From the NCBI RefSeq assembly GCF_900186585.1, contig NZ_FYDD01000003.1, forward strand, positions 1 through 64,000: a stretch of 64,000 bases of DNA, written 5' to 3'. Of the stretch, positions 8,155 to 17,900 are shown in pieces. Position 1 is the first letter of the stretch; every line of letters begins with the position of its first letter. Position numbers and translations under genes: made by a program. The notes under the pieces were generated by a model that was given only the letters and a program-made list of their open reading frames with translations, did no database searches and was not told the origin of the DNA. Source of the stretch: Massiliimalia timonensis. Its GTDB lineage: Bacteria > Bacillota > Clostridia > Oscillospirales > Ruminococcaceae.

Positions 8155-8409
8155 ATGAAAATGAAAAGAGAGAGGTTTGAACAAAGAATATTTCGGGTGT
8201 TCGCACAGGCAGGTTATTCTCCAGTGCGGATTCTCACGATCACACCGGAGGAAATGGTAGAAATCCCCGGTATTACAGTTCCAAATATCCGTGCGGTTTT
8301 ATATGTGCAGAATAAGGTGCTGGCAGAGAAAAATACGATACGAGCGGGGAAATTGGTAGAGGGTCTTTTACGAGAAGTAAAAGAAGAAAGCGGGTGGGGA
8401 GATGATTAG
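8155..8409 (+). CDS. Small protein, 84 residues, possible helix-hairpin-helix
   Basis: ATG 8155 follows aaggag. Residues 25-50 read ILTITPEEMVEIPGITVPNIRAVL, split here only by hydrophobic spacing, and resemble a helix-hairpin-helix DNA-binding unit (IPGI followed by a helix). This is a pattern-level guess. It overlaps the next gene by 8 bases and begins the long accessory operon that runs to the methylase/helicase gene. The tail is acidic (WGDD). Confidence 0.6.
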   Translation: MKMKRERFEQRIFRVFAQAGYSPVRILTITPEEMVEIPGITVPNIRAVLYVQNKVLAEKNTIRAGKLVEGLLREVKEESGWGDD

Positions 8410-8662
8410 ACCACATATTTTGGACACACTGGCTCAAAAACAAGACTGCTATATTTCCGATCTGCGTTTGAATCCCGTAAATAATCAAGCGGCACTGGCT
8501 GATCTGATCCTTTTAGATAATTCTGTCTGTCCACTGAACGAATGGCGGGAAACGGTTGATTATCTTATCGGAGAGGATATGTCTTTAGAGGACATAGAAA
8601 TGATAAAAAATAATCTCTTAAGGAAATGGAGAAATTTGATATATGGAAAAACAAGCATTTGA
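8402..8662 (+). CDS. Unknown protein, 86 residues
   Basis: ATG 8402 is preceded by gggtgggg and overlaps the previous gene by 8 bases and the next by 20. The product is mixed alpha/beta in look, with two cysteines and LGEDMSLEDIEMIKNNLL-like helix text near the middle; no signal peptide or membrane span. I recognise no family. Overlaps on both sides support a real gene in a tightly coupled operon. Confidence 0.62.
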   Translation: MIRPHILDTLAQKQDCYISDLRLNPVNNQAALADLILLDNSVCPLNEWRETVDYLIGEDMSLEDIEMIKNNLLRKWRNLIYGKTSI

Positions 8663-8960
8663 ATATATGAGTTATCATTTTATACCGGTTCGGCAATTCA
8701 ACAAAAAAGAGGACTTTTTTACTGTTACTAGAAGGCTGAAATCAGATTTGGAATTAGGATTCTTTGATGATGATTATTATGGAAAAGGGAGCAGAAAAGC
8801 GGCATACGCCTATCAAGATTTTTATGTGGCTGCTACAGATAAGGAATGTGATATTTTTCAATGCTTGGAAAATGGTAAGCTGTATGTCCCTTGCACACAT
8901 GAATTACAGCAGTATCAGGAAGCTCGGATAAATAAAAGGGGAGATAGAGATGAGCGGTAA
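8643..8960 (+). CDS. Unknown protein, 105 residues, Glu-Arg C terminus
   Basis: Starts at ATG 8643 within the end of the preceding gene and overlaps the next by 11 bases. Rich in Tyr, Phe and Asp (FFDDDYYGKGSRKAAYAYQD). No family recognised. The C terminus is basic and ends RGDRDER, one of eleven proteins of this element ending in Glu-Arg. Confidence 0.65.
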   Translation: MEKQAFEYMSYHFIPVRQFNKKEDFFTVTRRLKSDLELGFFDDDYYGKGSRKAAYAYQDFYVAATDKECDIFQCLENGKLYVPCTHELQQYQEARINKRGDRDER

Positions 8961-9552
8961 AACAGGAAAACGTATGGCGGGTGACTATGAGATTTTTCAG
9001 GCAGTACATATAGGGGATAAAGAGATTGTGCTAGGTGAAAACCCACAAGATACGACCGGCGCAGAATATATGTGCGCCTTTTGCCAAAATAATGCACTGT
9101 TTGATTTATATTCTGATGTCATGTGCAGCAACGACTTTCCGGAGATAGCAGAATTGTTTGGCAGGCGGATCGCGGAACAAGCACATAGTATGCAGGCAGA
9201 ACTGAACAAAATGAAAGCGGAGGGAATCAGCGACCATATTATCACACCGTCGGACTGTCCGCCGATTTCCCATAGTGACGATTTACACAATAAGGTAATT
9301 GTTATTAGGCCGGAGGTTCTGCATCGGGAATACCGCCGGGCCACTTGCCAGTTGAAGCTATGTAAAGGCGGTTTCGGCGCATATCCTAATAGCCGAGGTT
9401 CTGCTTGTGTTTGTGCTGATTTATATACGGGCAAAGTGAACCGATATGAGCGCATGGATATTATGGGGACTATGGAGCCGGAAAAATTGCCGCAATGGGC
9501 AAAGGAACGGTTAGAAGCCTTGTCGCGGAGAAAAGCAGATTTGGAACGGTAA
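8950..9552 (+). CDS. Conserved accessory protein of Tn1549-like elements, 200 residues
   Basis: ATG 8950 follows aaggggag. The sequence contains several cysteines (CAFC, VCADL) and the segment VIVIRPEVLHREYRRATCQL in the middle. I cannot name a catalytic function; similar proteins occur in this position of Tn1549-type elements. It ends SRRKADLER, another Glu-Arg terminus. A 41-base gap with aaggag leads to the next gene. Confidence 0.68.
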   Translation: MSGKTGKRMAGDYEIFQAVHIGDKEIVLGENPQDTTGAEYMCAFCQNNALFDLYSDVMCSNDFPEIAELFGRRIAEQAHSMQAELNKMKAEGISDHIITPSDCPPISHSDDLHNKVIVIRPEVLHREYRRATCQLKLCKGGFGAYPNSRGSACVCADLYTGKVNRYERMDIMGTMEPEKLPQWAKERLEALSRRKADLER

Positions 9553-9593
9553 AAATAATATTTGATATTGATTAGATTGAAGGAGCTGATGAA

Positions 9594-10238
9594 TTGGAAA
9601 TTCAAATGAATGAGGGATATATCATAATAGATTCAATTTACATTGGAGGTTCAGGATTTGTACTTGGTGTTAGTTCCTCTATACCGAATATGTATGTAAC
9701 GTGGGAACATATCAATGGCAAATATTATAATGGACGTTATACAGGAAGCATGTTAAGTGCAAAAAGGGATTTACTCAGCCGAGCGACCAATGCGCTGGAA
9801 AGAATGGAACGAAAAAAACAACAGAAACAAGGCAATGAACCTGAGTTTACCCCGTGGGGAGAGATCAGTGAGTGCTGCGAATTATCTCCCGGTATATTCT
9901 CTGTAAGTACGCCGAGCCATGGGGGAATTATGGCAGAGGCCAGTATAGCAAAAAAAATATTTTCTAAGGAGGCGGCAGCCTGTGGATTTCAAGAGAATGG
10001 ATATATTTGCTTTGAGGAAGATTGTGCGGCAACGGTTGCAATTAGGGAGTTAATGGATCGGGGAATTTATCAAGCGCCGGTCAATGAATACTATAACGCT
10101 GGAGAATATAGCAGTATGATTGATGACAGTATTAGGCGATATTATCCCGATTACTGGCGGAAACGAGAAAAGCAGCTTTCCAAAGGAAGTAACGTTATAC
10201 CAACCAAAAAGAAAAACAATAAGGAGCGCGAGCGATAA
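9594..10238 (+). CDS. Accessory protein with a DUF7007-like segment, 214 residues
   Basis: The start is taken as TTG 9594 behind aaggag (9581-9586); ATG 9606 is an alternative that would lose four residues. Residues 100-160 (GIFSVSTPSHGGIM ... CFEEDCAATVAI) resemble the DUF7007 pattern found in large polyvalent proteins of conjugative elements. That match is from memory and tentative. The tail is very basic and ends NNKERER. The next gene starts immediately after the stop codon. Confidence 0.65.
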   Translation: MEIQMNEGYIIIDSIYIGGSGFVLGVSSSIPNMYVTWEHINGKYYNGRYTGSMLSAKRDLLSRATNALERMERKKQQKQGNEPEFTPWGEISECCELSPGIFSVSTPSHGGIMAEASIAKKIFSKEAAACGFQENGYICFEEDCAATVAIRELMDRGIYQAPVNEYYNAGEYSSMIDDSIRRYYPDYWRKREKQLSKGSNVIPTKKKNNKERER

Positions 10239-11201
10239 ATGAAATTAGATATAAGACCCATGAAGCCGGAGGAGAGGCTGTATATATATCAACAGAGCAG
10301 CCAGATCGAAGGACAGACCGGAAGTATCGGGCGCTTGCGCGGTGATTTTGGAAAAAGCGGCACGGAGTTTTATACCACATGGGAGGATTATATCAAGAAA
10401 TTCCGTTCCGATGATTTTGACGATGAATTTGATAAGGTCATCAACGCCCTGCGTTTTGAAGATGTGGGCGGCGGTCTGTTTGGAAGCCGCAATTTCATGC
10501 GGCTTTTCTGCAAGGAAAACCCGGACAGCGCCTTTCAGGGAAACTACTGCGAGGAATACGGATTCCGTATCGACAAAGGGCGGCACAGCTTCCTGATACG
10601 CTGTAACCCGATGGCAGATGATTACAATTTCTATGTGTTTTGCTACGTCAAAGAGTATTTGGATTTCCACATGGAAAAAGCCCGGAATGGAATTCGCTTT
10701 ATTAACTCAGACTACAAAGAATTATTTCGGATTCAAGACGGAGAGAAAATCAAAATCACCCGCCCGGACGGAGAAAGCCAGATTCAAACATGTCGGTATA
10801 TTGACGAGTGCCATGTGGAAATCGGCAATAGTTGGAGCAGTCTTTACCACATCTGCCAGTTTGCCGAAAGGATGGAGATGAGCGGGAATCAGGTAATCCC
10901 CATGCGCTCGTCTTTGCCGGAATGGTGTTACAGCACGCTTCCGTCTACCGGAGAACGGATTATTATTCAAAAGGGTGAAATGGGCTATATTCCTTCCGAA
11001 ATGGAAATTGTCGGGAAAAATGCCCGGAAAGCGGCGGATTTTGCAAATAATACCATCGGCGTTACCAAGGCGCAGGAGGCCGCTATGCTGGCTGGTTCCG
11101 TATTTGGCTGGCAGACGCCCGCCGCCGACCCGAAAAACTATGATGAGAACGGAAAGCTTATCAAACCGGCAAAAAAGAAAAATAGGGAGTATGAAAGGTG
11201 A
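10239..11201 (+). CDS. Accessory protein with LPD28-like domain, 320 residues
   Basis: ATG 10239 directly abuts the previous stop, with aaggag lying inside the upstream gene. Residues about 185-235 (CRYIDECHVEIGNSWSSLYH, then FAERMEMSGNQVIP) resemble the LPD28 domain associated with large polyvalent proteins of conjugative elements. The tail has KKKNREYER, a Glu-Arg end. Probably a DNA-transfer accessory protein; the mechanism is unknown. Confidence 0.68.
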   Translation: MKLDIRPMKPEERLYIYQQSSQIEGQTGSIGRLRGDFGKSGTEFYTTWEDYIKKFRSDDFDDEFDKVINALRFEDVGGGLFGSRNFMRLFCKENPDSAFQGNYCEEYGFRIDKGRHSFLIRCNPMADDYNFYVFCYVKEYLDFHMEKARNGIRFINSDYKELFRIQDGEKIKITRPDGESQIQTCRYIDECHVEIGNSWSSLYHICQFAERMEMSGNQVIPMRSSLPEWCYSTLPSTGERIIIQKGEMGYIPSEMEIVGKNARKAADFANNTIGVTKAQEAAMLAGSVFGWQTPAADPKNYDENGKLIKPAKKKNREYER

Positions 11202-11207
11202 GTAGTT

Positions 11208-11402
11208 ATGAAATACCATGTGACCATTACAGAGATAAACTATGGCGGAGTCGATGTAGAAGCCCGAAATGAAACAGAAGCACAGGAAAAAGCGCGGCAG
11301 GAATACTATAACGGCAATGTTTTCTGGAAGGACAGCGAGATTTCCGATCTTAATGCTGAAGCCGCCCACCGACAGCAGAAAGACCGGGGTGAAGCGCGAT
11401 GA
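11208..11402 (+). CDS. DpnD/PcfM-like small protein, 64 residues
   Basis: The product begins MKYHVTITEINYGGVDVEAR and has the alternating strand then helix pattern (NETEAQEKARQEYYNG) of the DpnD/PcfM C-terminal family, seen beside restriction systems and conjugation genes. It overlaps the next gene by 4 bases (ATGA), so translation is coupled. It ends RGEAR. Confidence 0.72.
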   Translation: MKYHVTITEINYGGVDVEARNETEAQEKARQEYYNGNVFWKDSEISDLNAEAAHRQQKDRGEAR

Positions 11403-11941
11403 AAGAGGACAGGCACGTTATTTGGAGTAATTACAATTTAGACTATAAGGACTGGAAAGACGATCTGGAAGCTGAATACCCGGATTTGTCTGAAGAAGAA
11501 CGGTTTGAATTGATGTATGAAATCAATGATAGATACCTAGATGATGAACGGCTTAATTTAGACCTTCAACTTTCCACCCCTATTTTGGTTATTGGGGATT
11601 TAGGGCTTTGGAATGGGCGGGTAATAGGCTATCAAGAGATTGAAAGCGGCAATATTCGGGACTGCCTATGCTCGGATACAGATTATTCTACATGGTATGT
11701 AGACCGGCTGGGCGATTTTCGGTGCGACGCGATCCATCATGACGGGGTAAACTGCTATTTATACCGTGCGTACAAAGAGAATGTACGAGAATCACAGATT
11801 GACCTGCTAAAAGAGAAAATATACCGGGGGAAAGTGACCCGTGCAGATATAACGAGAATAACCCGCAGGCTTGGCGATGAGATCGCTCAGGTCTACGGGT
11901 TTCCTATTCCCCGCCAACAAACTACCGTGAAAGTAAGATAG
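11399..11941 (+). CDS. Unknown accessory protein, 180 residues
   Basis: Starts in an ATGA overlap with the preceding stop. The N-terminal third is acidic and helical (WKDDLEAEYPDLSEEERFEL). The middle has ILVIGDLGLWNGRVIGYQEI and tryptophan/tyrosine-rich text (DYSTWYVDRLGDFRCDAIHH). No known motif. It is the last gene before the giant methylase/helicase gene, 11 bases away with aggaggg between them, and ends in Arg. Confidence 0.65.
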   Translation: MKEDRHVIWSNYNLDYKDWKDDLEAEYPDLSEEERFELMYEINDRYLDDERLNLDLQLSTPILVIGDLGLWNGRVIGYQEIESGNIRDCLCSDTDYSTWYVDRLGDFRCDAIHHDGVNCYLYRAYKENVRESQIDLLKEKIYRGKVTRADITRITRRLGDEIAQVYGFPIPRQQTTVKVR

Positions 11942-11952
11942 GAGGGAGGCAA

Positions 11953-14900
11953 ATGGCAACAGAATATAAAACGCTTACCGAGATATACCGGGACGCACAG
12001 CATAAATTGGCGGATATAGAAGAATGGTGCAAATTTTTAACTGCCGCCTGCCGTAATTACCGGCTTCCTTTTGATGAACAGCTTCTCATTTTTGCCCAGC
12101 GCCCGGACGCTGCCGCCGATCTTCCAATTAACGGAAAATATGGCTGGAATCAGCGGTTTGGACGATGGGTGAACAGTGGCGCGAAAGGAATTGCTGTATT
12201 TGACCGGTCCTATGCAAAAGGGACACGTTTAAAATATTATTTTGATATTTCTGATACGCATGAAACAAACATCTCCAGACCGGTTCCGCTTTGGACTATG
12301 CGTTCGGAATATGAATTGGAAGTAATTGAAACTCTGGGAAACAGCTTTGGGGATTTAGACAAACGATCTAATTTTACGCAGGCGTTATTTTCGGCAGCGA
12401 AAAATGCGGCTGAGGATAATATCCCGGATTATACCTCTGAATTGCTCGGCTTAACAAAGGACAGCTTTTTAGAGGAACTCGATGAACTTAATATTGCGCT
12501 GATTTATAAAAATTTAGTGCAAAACAGTATCGGATATATGCTGTTAGTTCGGTGCGGTATGAATCCAGAACCGTATTTTGACAACGATGATTTTCGGGAT
12601 ATTCTGAATTTTAATACCCCGGAAACAATCAACGCTTTAGGAACTGCAACCAGCAGTATTGCTCAAATGTGTTTGTCGGAAATTGCCCGGACTGTATTGA
12701 GTTTGGAAAGACAGGCTAAAAAAGAAAATCGCACATTTGCAGATACATTAAAAACACTGTATGCTGGAGGTGTGAAAGGAAAAGAACCGGAAAGGAGCGT
12801 TGACAATGAACGGAATCACATACAGCAGGCAGGGCGAGTTCAACCTACCGAATCTGCTTCCGCCGCAGGAAACGGAGGGACAGATCGGAAAATACGCGTT
12901 GCTGAGGCTGGAATTTCTCAAGGAACACAGGAAAATCACTTACACGAATCTGCTAACCACGGGAACACTGAATACCCATTTAGCGGAGATCGAACGGACG
13001 GCGGCGAACCGATTGAAATTGATGATGAAACAAATGAGCGAATCAGAAGGAATAACAGAGGAATTGAAAGCGAACGCCCCCGTGAAGTGGGCAGGACTGA
13101 TGAACAATATCCGTCACTCAGCGGAGGAGATTATTCTGAGCGAACTGATTTACAGCTAAACAAAGAAGCAGAGGAAAAAGCAGGCGGCGGCGAGCTGCCT
13201 GCTTTTTTAGATGAAAAACTGATTATGGCTGTAATCGCAAATAAAGATGATGATTTAAAATATAAGAAACATCAAATAGTGTTGTTCTTTTCTGCTCATT
13301 CAAAACCGGAAGAACGAGCAGGATATATAAAATCTGCGTATCAGGATAGATATACTGAGATAATAGCGGACGGAGTAAGGGTAGGCTATAAGCCGCAGGA
13401 TAACGGGCTGTTGATATGGAAAGGCAGCTATCTTTCACGGACACATGAATCAGTATTTTCTTGGGATATTGTTGCAGAATGGACTGGAAATCTGATAGAA
13501 AAAAAGGAATATCTGATTGAAACAGATGTAGGAAAACTAAAAAATCAAGCTGTACAGCAGATGTCGCTGTTTGATTTTGTTGCAGAAAACAATAAATCTT
13601 TGGAAGCAAACGACGGAGAACAACATTTTAGTTTTCCACTTCCTCAGCAGATTATAGATGAATCCCTTTGCCTTGGATCAAATGAAATACAGAGCCGGTT
13701 GACGATTTGTGCATATTTTATGAAAGATAAGCCATTGACGGATAATGCTTACTTTTTAAAAAAACATTATGGAGAAAACGGTGCGGGATTTTATTTCAAT
13801 GACCGTAAAATATCAATTTGGTATAACGAGGACGGGATTCGTATTGCTTACGGAAGTTCTGCCCGTCAAGCGGGTACGCTTATTACTTGGGAACAAGCGG
13901 CAAAGCGAATCCGGGAATTACTGGACATGGGACGGTATATGCCGCAGAGCGAACTGGAGCAGGCTGAGGATTTTGAACGAAAAAATATAGCAGAACAACT
14001 TTTGTTTTTATATCGGGATATTGACAGCGATAAGACAGGACAATTTTTTCCTACCCTCTGTACTGTTTATGAAACCAGAACTGACTTTTCGGATATGAGC
14101 GAAAAGATCAAATTATTACTGGAACAGACAGAACAGGTAAAGAATTTAACCGGGGAGTGTATGGAGTTTTTGTCCGCTTATGAAAAAGACAGAAATATTA
14201 TGCGGTTTCATTACCATCAGCCGAAAAAAATACTTCATAAGCTTCAGGATTTACAGCGTGAGCCGCTTAGATTCACTGCGGAAGAGAATTTCCCGCAAAG
14301 GCGTTTCTTTATCTCAGATGATGAGATAGATAATCTTTTGCGTGGCAGTAAAAACAATAGTGATTATAGACTGGCAGTTTACTCTTTTTATCGGAACCAC
14401 AATGACCGTAAGGAACGAGAGAAATTTTTGAAAAACCTTCACGGGGAATATTCGGGATTTAGCGGCGGTAATGATGATGTGATGTATCAGAATAAGGGAG
14501 TATATTTCAGTCATGGAAGGATTATGGCTCCTTATGCTAAGGCAGAATTAAAATGGCATGAAGTTGAAAAACGTATCGACTTTTTGATTTCGCATAATCA
14601 ATTTTTATCTGATCATGACCGCGCTGTTATGCCGCAATACGAAAAACAACAGATTGCGAGAAATATTCGGACATTCTTTGAGAATGTCCCGCAGGGACAA
14701 CCTCGCCCCTATCCTTATGAAACAGAGTTTTGGGGAGCGGTCAAGCTGATAGAGGAACAGCTTGACGATCCTGCACATGTAGAAGAAATTTATCGAATGA
14801 TGGTTCCGGTATGGAAAGCTACTGCACAGGACAATCGTCTGTATTCCATGCGGCAAAGGATATTTGAGAATATTTCTGCGTTCCGTCAGGGAACATTTAC

Positions 14901-17900
14901 CCTTTTTGCGGAGAAAAAGGAACATGCCGGTTCCGCAGCTATACCGGAATACCGCAGTAAAAAAGAAACTGAACCGGTAATATTAGTGGAATCAGACCAT
15001 TTAGAAAATTTATCAGCAATTCCTGAGCAGCTTATTGAAGAAAGCGGCTTCCATGAACCACAGACAGCAGATGAAATAGAAGAACAGGAAGGATCACCAA
15101 AGGAAGAACAGGAAATTATACGGCTTGTACCGCCGAAACCATATCGTCAGCACATCACATTTAACACGATACACTCAGAAATTCCAAAGGAACAGCGATA
15201 CGATTTTCAGATTACAAACGATGATCTAGGCACTGGCTCTAGGGGAGAAAAATTTGAAGCTAACGTAAAAGCCATTCACTGTCTGAAAAAAATTGAAGCA
15301 GAGGATCGTCTTGCAACACCGGAGGAGCAGGAAATTTTGTCACGGTATGTTGGCTGGGGTGGATTGTCTGATTGTTTTGATGAACGCCATAGTAAGTATC
15401 AGGAGTTAAAATCTTTTTTGAACGAGGAAGAATATGAAGCGGCGCGGGAAAGCAGTTTAACCGCTTTCTATACTCCCCCGGCTGTGATCCGGGGAATTTA
15501 TCAGGCATTGGAACAAATGGGTTTTGCAGAGGGAAACATTTTGGAGCCATGCTGCGGAATAGGAAATTTTATGGGCATGCTGCCGGAAAGCATGAGGGAA
15601 AGCAAGTTTTACGGCGTTGAACTTGATTCTATCAGTGGAAGGATTGCAGGACAGCTTTATCAAAACAGCAGTATTTCGGTGAATGGGTTTGAAACTGTAG
15701 AAATGCCGGACAGCTTTTTTGACGTTGTGGTTGGAAATGTACCTTTTGGAGATTTTAAGGTACTGGACAAACAATATGATAAATTCAACTTTTTAATTCA
15801 CGATTATTTTTTTGCAAAGACTATTGATAAGGTGCGTCCGGGTGGTGTTTTGGCTCTTATAACTTCTAATGGAATAGGAGGCGGAACATTTGATAAGCAG
15901 GACCGGAAAGTGCGGGAATATATTGCTCAACGCTGTGACCTGATCGGCGCAGTCCGTTTGCCGAATAATACTTTTTCCAGAAATGCCGGCGCAGATTTAA
16001 CAACTGATATTCTATTCTTACAAAAGTTAGAACGCCAGCGCAGTATGGAGGTAGAAGCCCCGGAATGGGTCAATGTTGATGTAATTCACGAGAACGATTT
16101 TATAAACAGTGAAGGAGAAAGCCGCCATCAAAAGATAACGCTGAATCGGTATTACAAGGAACACCCGGAAATGGTTTTAGGAAATCTGGAAATCAAGTCC
16201 GGCCCATTTGGGCCGCAGCTTGTTTGTTCCCCTGTTCAGGAGGCTGATTTTTCAGAACAGTTAAAAGAAGCGGTCAGCCGCCTTAAAGCGGAGATCACAC
16301 CCTATGAAATAGAAGATGTGGAAGAAATTGATGACTCTATTCCAGCAGTTCCAGATGTTAAAAACTTTAGCTATACCATTGCAGACGGTACGGTTTATTT
16401 CAGAAACAACTCCCGCATGTATCCATATAAAGGCTCGGTTACAGCAGAAAATCGAATCCGTGGCATGATCGCTCTGCGGGACTGTGTTTATAGCTTGATT
16501 TTTATGCAAACGGAAAATTACCCGGACGATGAAATAAAAAAGGAACAACAGAAACTTAGTAATCTTTATGATGAGTTTGTTAAAAAGTACGGGCTAATCA
16601 GCGGCAGAGGGAATGATATGGCTTTTTCCGAGGACTCTGGGTATTATCTTCTTTGTTCTTTGGAAGTCCTAGACAAAGAAGGAAATTTTAAACGAAAAGC
16701 AGATATTTTTTCAAAACGCACGATTCGCCCGCATATTCCTGTATCGCATGTAGACACTGCGAGCGAAGCCCTTGCGGTATCTATTTCTGAAAAAGCAAAA
16801 GTTGATATAGAATACATGTCAGAATTATCAGGCAAAACCCCGGAAGAACTGGAAACAGAACTTTCCGGGGTAATTTTTCGGGATATTGACTGTCCTGAAA
16901 CAGCAGCCGAGATAGCCGCGCCTTTTTTAGATTTAAACCGTTATCCTTTAGTCACAAGCGATGAATATTTGTCTGGCAATGTCCGACAAAAGCTGCGAAT
17001 GGCAAAAGCACTGTGGGAAGTATTACCAGCCGAAAAGAAGGCAAGAATAAAAACCAATACCGAGGCGCTGGAAACTGTACAGCCAAAAGATTTAGCTGCC
17101 GGGGATATTAGCGTGCGTATTAGTGTAAACTGGATACCGCTTGAAATCTATCAGCAGTTTATGTATGAATTGCTGGACACCTCAATTCAATCAAAAAGAT
17201 ATATCAAAATCCTGCGTTCTGAGCATAGCAGCCAATGGAATATTACAGGGAAAAGCACAGACCGGGGTAACGTCAAGGCTAACAAAACCTATGGAACAGA
17301 CCGGCTTAATGCCTATCAGATTTTGGAGCAGACCCTAAATCAAAAAGATGTTCTGATTTTTGACTATATCGAAGATGAAAACGGAAACAGAAAGGCGGTG
17401 CTAAATAAGAGGGAAACAGCGATAGCGCAAGATAAGCAGGAATTGATAAAACAAAAGTTCAAGGATTGGATTTGGAAGGATATTGACCGGCGTAATATGC
17501 TGTGTAGGATATACAACGAGAGATATAATAGTATCAGGCCGCGTGAATATAACGGGGAGCATATCACATTTTCCGGTATGGCCCCGGATATTGCTTTGCG
17601 TCCCCACCAGATCAATGCGATAGCCCATATTATGTATGGCGGAAACACCCTGCTTGCCCATGAAGTAGGCGCGGGAAAAACCTTTGAAATGATTGCGGCT
17701 AGTATGGAGATGAAACGTCTGGGGTTGTGTACAAAATCAATGGTCGTTGTTCCAAACCACATAACTAAGCAGTGGGCTTCTGAATGGCTCCGGCTTTATC
17801 CGGCTTCTAAGATTTTAGTGGCAACCAAAAAGGATTTTGAAACTAAGAACCGGAAAAAATTTTGCAGCCGTATCGCTACCGGAGATTATGACGCGGTAAT

